Of a stretch of DNA of 64,000 nucleotides, positions 45,171-55,375 are shown piece by piece. This DNA is from Isoetes taiwanensis (Eukaryota; Streptophyta; Lycopodiopsida; Isoetales; Isoetaceae). Each line of letters starts with the position of its first letter. Positions within the stretch are counted from its first letter, which is position 1. The stretch spans positions 1,538,494 through 1,602,493 of the forward strand of contig JAJEKV010000047.1 of assembly GCA_021234155.1 (NCBI GenBank), in the 5' to 3' direction. A program made the position numbers and the translations under genes. The notes beneath the pieces are model-generated. The model did not search any database. It saw only the letters and a list, made by a program, of their open reading frames with translations, and had not been told where the DNA came from.

Positions 45171-46461
45171 AAAAATACTGTCAAAATACTGTCATTTTCA
45201 AAATTACTGACAGCAATCAAGAATTTGTTTGTGATTGTACAGAGATCCGTACGCATGCAACGATTGTCCAGCCAGATCTTTATATTAGTGTATTAATTGG
45301 ATTATAAGGCCAATCATGATGACGTTGATGAAGCTAACGAAGCCATAACAACAAAGAGTGGTAATTGTTGTTAACAATTAAAAGTGTTTCTTCTTGCAAT
45401 AATTACTGATACAAGAATTTATCGTGGCCGACCACATCTAACGTACCCGACCGTATTGTAAGGAAAGTTGCCAACTCTATAACTAACGTGGATCGCATCG
45501 TATGGAGTAGAACTTGCCTGAATTTGGCTAGAACCATGACTAGAACTAGCACAGACACTAGGAAAACCATTAGAGACACTAGCAAAACCATTCGAGCTAG
45601 TAGAGCTAGCAGTAGGGAATCCGTTCAATTCTGTGGTCTTCATCTCCATCTCCACCCCCATCCCCATTTGGGAGCACCATAACTAGTAGGGCATGTGTTC
45701 AACTCTGTGGTCATCCCCTCCCGCATTTGGGTAGCGCCACAAGTGGAACTAGGAGGGGCAATATCATTAACACTATAGGATGCATGCAACGTTTTGATTT
45801 CCATCTTCAATTTAGCAAGGCGAGGAGAATATCATGTAGACCTAAGGTGGTGAGAAATTGGTAGTAAGGGGTGCATTTTTGTCCACGGAGGGGGTTAAAG
45901 AAGTGACATTTAAAGCGTCTAGAATCTTTGCCATGCTTTATTCGCCTCACGTCGAGGCAGTTGAAACGAGCATGGAAGATGCCCTTGCTATTCAAGAACT
46001 CGAAGTTGGTTCTGGTGTGCAAGGAGTTGATGTTAACGTCCCTTAAGCATTGCGGACATGGAAATACCAAACTATACTTGGCGTATATCTTCGTCACCTT
46101 TGTCCGTAGGGTATCCTCCATTTTGTGCAAAATGGAAAGGGTAAAGGGCTCCTTTAAAGTGCAGAAAAGGTCCGGACAGCACATTTTTTTGGGCTCCCTT
46201 TTTTCTATGGGGTGTAATATGGTGCTGCCACGTTTCCACTCTCGTATAATGCACAACGCTATGCTACGAAAATAGAACGAATCAAACGCTTATGTAAAAA
46301 TAGAAGGGCAATACCTAATTTCAGCTCCGTGAAAGGAAAGCTCGTAATATCTCACCTTAGATCCAAATCCGGCGCTTCTGTTGGTCTTGGGCCCTCTAGA
46401 ATCGACCCCTATGTGGTATGCATGAAAGGTATATTGTCGCAGTCACTCTGCTTCTCCTTGC
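45171..46461. repeat. Repeat R, copy h
   Basis: From the tandem junction to CTCCTTGC at 46454-46461. Third unit of the tandem array. Confidence 0.85.
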
Positions 46462-46762
46462 GGGAGACTTTCGGCTTCACATTTTTGGCATGGTTGGAAG
46501 ACTTTATTTTGGCATCGTTGGTAGTGGGCCGATGTGTTATTTGTTTCCGTTCACGTCTTTCGTTCAACAAAACAATACAGAGACAAAACAATACAGAGAA
46601 CTAAAAAAAAGCAAACAGTAAACCCAGAACCCATCCAAAGAACATCCCTGAACCCATCCAAAGAACCACGCATTTAGAATTACTTCTCCTCGGGACCATT
46701 TAAAACTTCTTTATACAATCTAACATGATCACACAAGACATTGAACGCCTCATTTTTTACTT

Positions 46763-47615
46763 TCACAAACCGTTTTCTCCACATGTACTCAAGAAATATG
46801 ATTCATACAAGGCCTTAACAGTACCATACCGTGGCAATAATCTCTTGACTGCTCCCCAAGTTGATTCTATTCTATTAGTATGCACTCCTGTGACTGGATC
46901 TTTAAAGCTTTGGGAGCGATTAACAGTATAATATTCATATTCCAACTGTGATAACCATTCTGAATCATAATCAGCCCAACAATCACTGTAGATAATACTA
47001 CCTGGTGCAATATAATGGAAACTTATATCCATGATCAAAGTATCCTTTGTTCTATCTGGAACAGGCACTGTAAACATCTTGTCTGAATCCCCCTCTATTC
47101 CACCAAAAACCCACTGTCCTTCCAATCTTCTTCCTCTATTTCTTACCAAATTTGCTCTCATCGATCTCCACAATCATTCCAGGACCACCTATTACTTCAC
47201 TATGTTTCTGAATGGAGATCCTGCAAATATCTCGACAAAAATTATACCAATTGACAATGGCTTCTCTTGCAATACCGCATTCCTTCATAATGCATTCTTG
47301 AGGCATTCTCATTGCCCAACAATACATGAGAATTTTATCTAATGTAAGATGTGATCCAGAAAACTAAGTACCTCTGCGAAGCGAGCATTGAAAGTTGCAC
47401 CTTTTTCCTTTGCACTTCCACTTTATTCCATCCTTCGTTCCCCTGTTATCTCCTCTTAGCTTCATTATTTTTTCACATTTTTCACAATCTCTTCGCTCAG
47501 GCAACATGCCAATATGGATGCATAATGCAACAGTTTCATCTTTGCTAGCAGTTCTTGCAAGCAACTGTTGCATGGTAGTGATATTAGGATTGGAATTACT
47601 GAAGTCCAACACCAT
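46763..47615 (-). pseudogene. Merlin transposase copy 6, nearly full length
   Basis: ATG at 47615. Residues include 'MVLDFSNSNPNITTMQQLLA', a zinc ribbon (CEKCEK...WKCKGKRC), '[19 protein letters not shown]', '[11 protein letters not shown]' with the first Asp, 'SIIYSDCWADYDSEW' with the second Asp, 'VHTNRIESTW' with the Glu and CGENGL at the end. Small deletions near 47340 and 47143 shift the frame twice, so it is not functional as written. An open frame continues upstream of the ATG into the shared 5' region through a TTTCAG-type acceptor, so a spliced first exon there is possible. Acts, when intact, in the nucleus as a cut-and-paste transposase. Confidence 0.85.
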
Positions 47616-47945
47616 TGAATTGAAAGGAAATTTCTAAAATACACACAGAAATAGAGCAAAGAAAACCACACAGAAATGGAGCAAAGAATGTTTGTTCAGG
47701 GGTCTGGTCTCCTCTAATCTTCTTTTGGACTTCCATTTCAGGTGAAGTAGTGATCGGTGGAGCAGGTGGAGCAGTTGATCGGCACAGTTTTGATGGCCTG
47801 TTGTTACATTTAAGACTAACGAACAATAATTTAACTAGACCGTTTCTACTTTTGTTGTCACCGCTTACCCATGAAACCCAAAAACCGTCCCAATTGGACA
47901 AAAAGTTCCATGTCATGGGTTGGGGAGGGTAAATCGAAAACTACC
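47616..47945. other. Merlin 5' region shared by two divergent transposases
   Basis: About 300 bp between copy 6 (minus) and copy 7 (plus). The minus strand has an open frame including 'SPEMEVQKKIRGDQTPEQTF' and 'LCGFLCSISVCI' that runs toward the transposase ATG. The plus side ends with GTTTCTACTTTTGTTGTCAC, a shortened TIR (AAAACCGTCCCAATTGGACA, then GGGAGGGTAAATCGAAAACT). The same region lies at 17642-17960, 59663-59935, 56777-57010 and 60780-61020. Confidence 0.7.
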
Positions 47946-49124
47946 CAGAAATTTTCACTTTTCCTTTCAATTCAATGGTATTAGACTTCAGTAATTCCAA
48001 TCCTAATATCACTATCATGCAACAATTGCTTGCAAGAACTGCTAGCAAATATGAAACTGTTGCATTATGCATCCATATTGGCATGTTGCTTGAGCGAAGA
48101 GATTGTGAAAAATGTGGAAAAACAATGAAGCTAAGAGGAGATAACAGGGGAATGAAGGATGGAATGAAGTGGAAGTGCAAAGGAACTTTCAATGTTCGCT
48201 TTGCAGAGGTACTTGGTTTTCTGAATCACATATTATATTAGATAAAATGTTCTTAGTCATGTATTGTTGGGCAATGAGAATGCCTCAAGAATGCACTATG
48301 AATGAATGTGGTATTGCAAGAGAAGCCATTGTCAATTGGTATAATTTTTGTCGAGATATTTGTAGCATCTCCATTCAGAAACATAGTGAAAAGTCGTATT
48401 TAATTAAAGTGGGACTCATTCCATTCCCACTTTTTTTCGGAACCCTGTTATTTTACACAAAAAGGAGCACCCCGACCCGAAAACTATCCTTAATTCGAAT
48501 TTTTGTCTGTTAGTGTGCATCCAAGCTTTCTCCCAGTTTTCTCGGATACCGAGTCGAGTCCCTGTTTTGGGGCTTATTTGTCATTCAAAATAAGAGTTTT
48601 TCGCGTGAGGGTGAATTCCTTTACCAAGACATTTTGGCTCTATTTTCTTAGGTGGGTAGACAAGAGATCACAAATTCCAACAAAAATTAAGCAAATTGTT
48701 TACTTAATCACCAAAAAATACTAGTTTTGAGATACCTTATATTTATAAATGGGCTCATTACAATATATATTACAGTGGGTGAAGAGACCATAGGGGTCGT
48801 ATTATCACAATGATTACACCCTCTTCACACATGAACCACCTAGTGCAAACGACGCGTGGAGCTCTGTCCAAGTCACGGACAACTTACGGGCGATAGAAAT
48901 TTGTATGAGGAGTTCCTTCATGGGCCACGTGCTTGTATGTCCAACCGATGTCACCACCCTCTTCTCGGTATTTTCTTCAATGAACTCCGGTCTTTTCATT
49001 GCTCCCAAGCATGTACTATCTAGTCGAGATAAGGACCGCAAAAGACAAAATCAAGTGCTGCAGGCAAAAAAAAAAATAAAACCACAGTTCTTAGGGCCAT
49101 TTTTTGAAAAAATACAGGCTGAGA

Positions 49125-49505
49125 GCCTTTCGACTCATGAAGTCGAAAAGGCGTCAAAAGCATAAAAACGCAAGTTTTAGGGGTCAGAAAGGCCTTTCGA
49201 CTCGCGAAGTCGAGAAAGGCGCCAAAGCTTAAAAACGCGGGTTTTAGGGTGAAATGCCTTTTCGACTTCGCGAGTCGAAAGGCGTCAAAGCTTAAAAAAT
49301 GCTGGTTTTAGGGGTCAAAGGCCTTTCTCGACTTCATGAGAAAAGGCAGCAAAAAAGTTAAAAACGCAGGTTTTAGGGGTCGAAAGGCCTTTCTCGACTT
49401 CATGAAATCGAGAAAGGCGCAAAAGCAAAAAAAAGCGGGTTTGAGGGCCTTTCTCGACTTTCGAGTCGAAAAAGCTTCGAAATAAAAAAGGCAATTTCGA
49501 GGGCC
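49125..49505. repeat. Tandem array of about 62-bp units with a palindromic core
   Basis: About six imperfect units. Each has a core like CCTTTCGACTTCGCGAAGTC followed by GAAAAGGC, then 'AAAGCTTAAAAACGCGGGTT' and TTAGGGGTC. The core is an inverted repeat (CTTTCGACTT/AAGTCGAAAG), so each unit can fold on itself. Confidence 0.8.
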
Positions 49506-49599
49506 AGAGATTATTTTTGCGGAGCATCATTTTATCTATATATCCATCTAATTTTCCACCATAGTTTATTATTCTATCACACCATAGTTTATTGTTTTT

Positions 49600-49880
49600 C
49601 TCACAACACATTAGTATTTAGCACACATTAGTATTTAACAATTGTTTTTATACTAGCACACATTAGTGTTAGCACACATTAGCATTTTTATACTAGCACA
49701 CCTTAATTAGCACACATTAGTACTTTATACTACCACAATTAGCACACAATTAGTACTTTATACTACCACAATTAGTATTAGCACACATTAGCATTTTTAT
49801 ACATTAGTACACATTAGTATTAGCACACATTAGCATTTTATACTAGCACACATTAGTATTAGCACACACTATACTATACT
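49600..49880. repeat. CACACATTAGTATT repeat field
   Basis: Irregular tandem copies of 'TAGCACACATTAGTATT' and 'TTTATACTAGCACACATTA', at least ten occurrences. No coding sense. Confidence 0.8.
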
Positions 49881-50880
49881 ATGTGTTTTTTAATAAACAC
49901 AATATTTTATGTATTTTCTATGAAAAATTACCCTCCCCATAAATTTCCTATGTATTTTCTATGATAAATAGACCCTCCCCATGTATTTATCTAATGGACA
50001 TCATATGCACCTATAATGCACATTATAACAACTGAAAAATAATTTACCCTACTTACCCTACGTGACTTATTTTACCCTACGTGAAAAATAATTTACCCTA
50101 CTTACTCTACGTGACTTATTTTCAAGACTTATTTAATTGTTTCTTATACCCTGCCCTTTTTTCCCCCCAATATTTGAATTTTGAAATTTGGTACACACCT
50201 TTGTGCCGCACATCCTGTTGTACCACTTGGAAAGCACTTGGAAAGGAGAAACCACTGTTTCCCAGATCTAAAACCACCTAATCCGGTCGAAAGGGAATGA
50301 TGCAGAGCTTCTAAAGGCTTTGGCGAGCTTTTTAAAGGTATGGCCCCTCATTCCGCCTCTCCATCTCCATATCTAAACCTCGATAAATAAAATCCGCTCT
50401 CCGCAAAGGAGGTCGCCCGATAAACCAAAAAAAAAATATCATTTACTTATGTGGCTCTTCAAGAGAGTTATTTTCCTGATGAGAAGCAAGATCCAAGAAG
50501 AAGAGTTAGAAAAAAGCGAAGCTAAAAAAAGAAGGGCCTAAAGGGGTTTGGTTTGAGGGGGCTATGGCGCAGAGCTTTGTGGCTATGGCCGTTTCCACGT
50601 AGTTTCATCATCCGGATGCAAAAATGACCGCATGAAATCGACAGGATATGGCGGCTGGTCGTGGCTTCAAGAATCGTGGCTATGGCGATTGCTTCAAGAC
50701 AAGAAAATGATCTGATGCAACAACCGATTTTGAAGGCCTCCAGCAGATTTTGAAGCCGATCTAAAGGCCGATGATGAAAGGCCGATCAATGTTCTTGATC
50801 CCTTCTCCCGCAAGGACCTCATTATGTGAATCCGCCTTTCCTTCACACACTCTTCGTTCCCTTGGCATGAATCCGGCCTT
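49881..50880. other. AT-rich and mixed DNA inside the 3.6-kb element
   Basis: No gene recognised. Near-duplicate 'TACCCTACGTGACTTATTTT' blocks lie at 50042-50130. From about 50400 the DNA is less AT-rich, with short frames only. Confidence 0.5.
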
Positions 50881-51420
50881 TTAAAACAATCTCTGGTTTC
50901 CGGGTTTAATCCGAGGGTCAAGAATGAGATATCTAAGATTACGGTCAAGAATCACATGCACCAAATACTCACGAGTTAGAAGGAAAGCCAAAAGGGGAAG
51001 CACGAGTAACCCCTTAAATCGATGGAGGAAAAATCCACATCGCTTCTTCCAGGTATTTTCTCTCTGCCAATCTGCTAGTTCTTGCTCGTTTCTTGGATGA
51101 AATCCGGTCGTTCCCAGGATGAAATCCGGTCGTTTCTTGCTCGTTCCCAGCATGATAAAATGATCCAAACCGCCATTTCTTTGCCTCCGGCGAAGGAGAG
51201 TCACATTTTGTCGGGGATTTGTGATGGTCAGGGAGCTGCTTGACCATGAAGAAACAGGAACATGATGGCGGAAGGGAGCCAGCCGAGTATGAAAACGAAG
51301 GAGCTGACATCGACCAGTAGGGACCGAAGATCCCATCATGGGCTGAGGATGTTTAAGGTCAGGAATAGCCATGTCATCAGCATTAACAGCCTCCCAACAA
51401 ATTGTGGTGAGGCTTTGCAT
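50881..51420 (-). CDS. Unrecognised ORF inside the 3.6-kb TIR element
   Basis: 179 codons, minus strand. I do not recognise it. It contains a small internal repeat (PDFILGTTGFHP..., from a duplicated ACGACCGGATTTCATCC), a basic stretch (LLRRRQRN) and a hydrophobic segment near the C-terminus (FKGLLVLPLLAFLL). No catalytic motif is seen. It could be a captured gene fragment or a chance frame. Confidence 0.25.
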   Translation of the reverse strand: MQSLTTICWEAVNADDMAIPDLKHPQPMMGSSVPTGRCQLLRFHTRLAPFRHHVPVSSWSSSSLTITNPRQNVTLLRRRQRNGGLDHFIMLGTSKKRPDFILGTTGFHPRNEQELADWQRENTWKKRCGFFLHRFKGLLVLPLLAFLLTREYLVHVILDRNLRYLILDPRIKPGNQRLF

Positions 51421-51610
51421 AGTGTTGAAGTTTTACATTCTCGCCTAGTGAGGCGAGAAAAATATTATTATCTAATTATCTAGACTACCATGTCACTCTC
51501 ATTACATTTATTTAATTTAGTCATTTAAATTCGTCATTAGATTAATTTAAATTATTATTTAATTAATTATCTAATTAGTTTAATTAATTATTGATTATAT
51601 ATTAATAATT

Positions 51611-51905
51611 AATACTTTTTAGGGGACCCTTGCCCCTTTGCCCCTCCCTCCTCCTTTTGCCCCCTGCTCTCCTCTCCCTCCCTCACCATCCGTTCTTCCA
51701 ACTTATCCCTCCCCTCCTCTTTTTTTGCCTCTTTGCTCTCCCTCCCTCCTCCCCACCCCTTTCCCTCCCCTTCTTCCAACTATCCCTCCCCCTTTTGCCC
51801 TTTTTGCTCTCCTCTCCCCTCCCTGTCCTCGCCCCTTCTTCCAACTTATCCCCTTCCCCTCTTCAACCTGTGGCCCCTCCCTCCTTCTCCTTCCCCTCTT
51901 CAACG
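51611..51905. repeat. Homopyrimidine tract with tandem units of about 70-100 bp
   Basis: Almost only C and T on the plus strand. CTTCCAACTTATCCC recurs at about 51696, 51773 and 51837, each followed by TCCC-rich and TTTGC(T)CTCC-rich stretches. The complementary strand is polypurine. Confidence 0.85.
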
Positions 51906-52252
51906 GGCAATCAATTCAGAAATTTTTTTCTGGTGTATGAGTCCCATTTTCAGTCCGAGTCCCAAAATTCGAGATTTGTCCCACTTTAATTAAATACGAC
52001 TTTGAAGTAATAGGTGGTCTTGGAGAGATTGTGGAGATCGATGAGAGCAAATTTGGTAAGAGAAAATTTAATAGAGGAAGAAGAGTGGAAGGGCATTGGG
52101 TTTTTGGAGGAATAGAGAGGGATTCAGACAAGATGTTTATGGTGCATGTTCCAGATAGAACAAAGAATACTTTGACGGATATAATAATAACAATAATAAT
52201 ATATTTATCACGCCCACAATGGACCTCAAGGGTTATGGAGCGACACGTACAA

Positions 52253-52609
52253 TTACTGAGTTTTCAAAAGGAACTCTCTGTGTGAATCAACAGATTTAAT
52301 GAAGTTCCCTAATATCATGAAGTCTAAACCCCATAATGACTGAAAGTCGGGTATGTCTATGTGGAATTGATGCCTAATATCATCATATGATAGGACATGA
52401 TTCTCATCTTCTACCTGTCTTAGATCACAAAACGTGCATACTCGTTCATCCCTAGGAACCTGAGACCATCTTCCAGTTTCTACCTTTAATTTGTCTTGAA
52501 TCGGTCCTATATCGGCTATCCAATGTCTCAAGTTTTTGAATAGAGGCGTGTAAATAGCTCGATCCGGTATGTAAGCATTGGATTGATGTCCTGATGAGTA
52601 TAACATCAT
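52253..52609 (-). CDS. LINE ORF2 C-terminal zinc-binding region
   Basis: 118 codons, with 'GRWSQVPRDERVCTFCDLRQ' and 'VEDENHVLSYDDI': a CX2C pair followed by a His, like the zf-RVT region at the end of LINE ORF2 proteins. It follows the RT in a different frame after a broken stretch at 52610-52793, so ORF2 is frameshifted here. The end 'FIKSVDSHREFLLKTQ' lies close to the 3' tail. Confidence 0.7.
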   Translation of the reverse strand: MMLYSSGHQSNAYIPDRAIYTPLFKNLRHWIADIGPIQDKLKVETGRWSQVPRDERVCTFCDLRQVEDENHVLSYDDIRHQFHIDIPDFQSLWGLDFMILGNFIKSVDSHREFLLKTQ

Positions 52610-52793
52610 TCTCGATCCCTTATTTTCCCGAGCTTATTTATAGCACCTGTTTGTACCATGTCACGGGACGCTTAACTCCCCGGCCGGCCAATTGGCCTCT
52701 GATATGCCCCACCTTTCAGCCCATTTGATAATGTCATGGTACCACCCCTTTCTACCGAGTCATGCTTGGCCAAGTTAGGGGAGTCTATCCTCC

Positions 52794-53822
52794 TCAAGGC
52801 TGCAAATTACTCACAAAATTAAGAGTCTGGTACAAAGCTTCGGCTTCTAATGGAATCATGCCTGTCTCCGCCAAGAGAATTGCATAAGGTATTTGGTTCT
52901 TCACCCCCAATTCTTCTCTGATAAATGTCTTCATCACAGTCTCCAATTGGGACCACTGCCTACATGATAAGGAAGGCCCCCAAATTGGAGCCCCATATAA
53001 AAGTACTGGTTGTACCAGTGTTTTAAACAATACCTTTTTCAGGCCCCAATCTGTCAAAGAGGCTTTAAAACATTTCGAAAGCATACTGTACAAAGCAGCT
53101 TTTCCGCCTGCTGCTCGCTTTTTAATACATTCTTTCCATTTATAGTTCGAGGAGATCTCCAAACCAAGATATTTGTAAGTGTCAACAACTTCCAGAGCCT
53201 CACCTTTATACATGAAAGTATGTTTTTTCACAGTGCCAAGAATCATGACCTTTGATTTCACAAGATCGCAGAATGAAGAAAGATTGTCTAAATGTGATTG
53301 CAACCCTTCTGGCGTGTTTGCTAAAAGCACTACGTCATCTGCATATAACAATAATTGAATTAGCAAGTTTCCCAGCCAGGTTCCAACAATACCTTTCTGT
53401 TTCAGCCAAGATTCTAGGTCATCCATATAGATCCCGAATAGGGTAGGGGAAAGCGGGCAACCCTGCCTAACACCTATTGTGCTCTGAACTTCTGTGCTTA
53501 GTGATACTTGGACTATGACTTCTTCGTACAGCTGTGAAACTGCTGCTCTCAGTTCTCTAGGTACTCCAATTTGTTCCAGCCTAGTCCCAAGATCTCTTCG
53601 TGGCACCATATCAAACGCCTTTGAGAAGTCTATAAATGCTAAATACAAAGTTCTTCTGGGAGCTTTGGCCTTATCAATCAAAACCTTCAATGTTAGGATA
53701 TGATCAAGAGTGTTATGCTCTTTCCGGAAGCCCGCCTGACATAGTGCCCTTTTGTTGTTTTCTTCAGCCCACTTATTCAACTTCACCTCCAATAAGCCTC
53801 CTAAAAGCTTTGAAAACATCAT
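52794..53822 (-). CDS. LINE ORF2 reverse transcriptase domain
   Basis: 342 codons open. Motifs in order: 'ALCQAGFRKEHNTLDHIL', 'LAFIDFSKAFDMVPR' (first catalytic Asp), 'GVRQGCPLSPTLFGIYMDDL', 'LLLYADDVVLLANT' (catalytic Asp pair near 53330), 'YKYLGLEIS', then the thumb-like part 'VLFKTLVQPVLLYGAPIWG'. All RT catalytic residues are present. The upstream end of RT is lost in the frameshifted stretch 53823-54151. It would copy the element RNA at a nick made by the endonuclease. Confidence 0.85.
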   Translation of the reverse strand: MMFSKLLGGLLEVKLNKWAEENNKRALCQAGFRKEHNTLDHILTLKVLIDKAKAPRRTLYLAFIDFSKAFDMVPRRDLGTRLEQIGVPRELRAAVSQLYEEVIVQVSLSTEVQSTIGVRQGCPLSPTLFGIYMDDLESWLKQKGIVGTWLGNLLIQLLLYADDVVLLANTPEGLQSHLDNLSSFCDLVKSKVMILGTVKKHTFMYKGEALEVVDTYKYLGLEISSNYKWKECIKKRAAGGKAALYSMLSKCFKASLTDWGLKKVLFKTLVQPVLLYGAPIWGPSLSCRQWSQLETVMKTFIREELGVKNQIPYAILLAETGMIPLEAEALYQTLNFVSNLQP

Positions 53823-54151
53823 GGTGACAAGTATTGTTCTATAGTTGCGTGCATCACCACGATCACCGATTTATGAATTGAGAGACTTTATTTACTTTCA
53901 AAGGCCGAGGCAATCCTTGTCTTATTGCAAAGATTAAGCGGTTTAAATGCTCGCCTCAATTATGGGCCACCCCATTTGAGGAGCTCAATGCTTAACCCAT
54001 TTAAATCACCGCCTTTACCGCTTTTTCATGCTTTTGACTTTTTCTTGCACGTCCCGTGGGGTGAAATCAGCTTGAACATTTAACAGGTGTCATGCCATCG
54101 GCTGTTCCACATAATACAAGTCTCTAACCAACCGCAATAAAGCAACGGAGT

Positions 54152-54361
54152 CTAGGTTACCATATGAGGTCTTCTTGAAAAAATCGCTCCGAAAGCTTTT
54201 GGATGGATATGAAACCAACGGGATAAGGCTTGATTCTTCTCTTTGTAAAACATTCTTTTCTTATGGCGGATTAAGGCTTTGTACCATTTTGGCTTAACCA
54301 CGCACCCTTTTGGAAGGCGATTTACGGCCGGTGGCATTGAGTCCCACCAATCGTTATACAA
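54152..54361 (-). pseudogene. LINE ORF2 linker between endonuclease and RT
   Basis: Short frame with 'CVVKPKWYKALIRHKKRMFY' and 'SRWFHIHPKAFGAIFSRRPH', typical of the region between endonuclease and RT. Both sides (54362-54517, 53823-54151) are frameshifted, so ORF2 is not intact. Confidence 0.65.
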
Positions 54362-54517
54362 TCGCCTTTATGCCTATCTTTAGTGTATCCAAAGACATCA
54401 CCGGCTGCCATGATCAATGTTTGTGTAAGAGTATCGAGTCCTTGTTAACATCACCCGACCAATCCATCGATCTAGCGACTCATAACTTTTTTTGAAAGGC
54501 CTCATGTCTACCATAAT

Positions 54518-55354
54518 TCAAATTAATCCAGGGGTTTGAAGAAGCTGCTGATCTCGTGGTTGAATGAAACAGTCTAACTCAAAAGATAGTGGAATATGGT
54601 CTGATTCGGGGAGCTTATCCAAAGAAGTAAACTTTTGAATAGAATGTATTGCACTACCAAGAACGTAGTCCACTACACTGGATCCCATTGGAGTGTGACA
54701 TGTAAAGACCCAAGTGCCTGGGAAAGCGCATGTGCCATTCAAAATTTTGAGGTTAGTTATGGCGCCTAATTCCAACAAGAACTCACCCATTTTATTCCTT
54801 GAAGTATCTGCAGACCTTCTTGCAAGTTCGATCTCCTGGATCTCGGGGAGCTTAAAATCAGATAGATTGTCAAAAGTGATGGTCTGTTGCTCACAGGTTC
54901 GAGCATTAAAGTCCCCAACCAAGATTACTTCCCCTGAGTCTTTGTACATCAAAATGTCTTTGTTGAGATCATGAAACGGATTCTGGGGATCTATATCCTG
55001 CCCACTATACACTTTCATATGCAAAGGAGCAAAATAACAGGCTGCAAGATGTATTACCTTGCTTTGCTGCGTGATCTTCAGCCAAATGTATTGGTTGAAC
55101 TTATGATTTGATGTTGTTTTTACCACATGTTCAAAACCTTTTCTCAAATATACTGCAATGCCTCCAAAGCCTCTGCCACCGCCAATCTCTTTCTCATTCC
55201 AGACATGGTTTAACAGTGCAAATTCGTTCAGACATGGAAGTGGGCGGCTTCGATGCTCCCAAGTTTCTGCGAAGATCAGCAAGTCAAAATTCTGCCACAT
55301 CTCTAACACAGCATCCATTTTTGCCTGCATTAATCCGTGAACATTCCAGTACAT
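54518..55354 (-). CDS. LINE ORF2 apurinic-like endonuclease domain
   Basis: 278 codons from ATG 55354. Exonuclease-endonuclease-phosphatase fold motifs: 'MYWNVHGLM' (Asn), 'LLIFAETWEH' (Glu), 'VILVGDFNART' (Asp, Asn), 'SSVVDYVLGS' and 'LPESDHIPLSFEL' (Asp-His). It would nick target DNA to prime reverse transcription. It starts 21 bp after the ORF1 stop. The frame stops at 54518 shortly after the domain, before the linker. Confidence 0.85.
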   Translation of the reverse strand: MYWNVHGLMQAKMDAVLEMWQNFDLLIFAETWEHRSRPLPCLNEFALLNHVWNEKEIGGGRGFGGIAVYLRKGFEHVVKTTSNHKFNQYIWLKITQQSKVIHLAACYFAPLHMKVYSGQDIDPQNPFHDLNKDILMYKDSGEVILVGDFNARTCEQQTITFDNLSDFKLPEIQEIELARRSADTSRNKMGEFLLELGAITNLKILNGTCAFPGTWVFTCHTPMGSSVVDYVLGSAIHSIQKFTSLDKLPESDHIPLSFELDCFIQPRDQQLLQTPGLI

Positions 55355-55375
55355 AACCCTTAAGGTCCGAAGACC

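Larger units (their letters stand above)
41013..47220. repeat. Tandem triplication of a 2.08-kb unit (R plus truncated Merlin)
   Basis: Units about 41013-43092, 43093-45170 and 45171-47220. Each runs from inside R ('AAATACTGTCATTTTC') through the CTCCTTGC site, the Merlin 3' TIR and 3' region, into the transposase up to 'GAGATGCTGC'. At 43088 and 45166 'GCTGCAAAAATACTGTCAAA' joins transposase directly back to R. The junctions are 2078 bp apart. The third unit instead continues into a full-length transposase. Confidence 0.85.
48387..52006. mobile_element. TIR element of 3.6 kb with 4-bp target duplication TGAA
   Basis: Element 48391-52002. Its ends are perfect 25-bp inverted repeats starting AAGTCGTATTTAATTAAAGT. 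TGAA stands on both sides (48387-48390, 52003-52006) and once in empty transposase copies (CATAGTGAAGTAAT). Inside are a palindromic tandem array, a CACACATTAGTATT repeat field, an unrecognised ORF and a pyrimidine-rich tract. No transposase is recognised, so it is probably non-autonomous. Superfamily not assigned. Confidence 0.8.

Noticed and set aside
44953-45307. Plus-strand ORFs of 85-112 codons over transposase copies (also 42875, 42891, 44969)
   Set aside because: Antisense shadows of the conserved Merlin transposase; they recur only because the transposase recurs.
52186-52203. ATAATAATAACAATAAT as a separate microsatellite
   Set aside because: It lies exactly at the LINE 3' end on the element's strand and is better explained as its tail.
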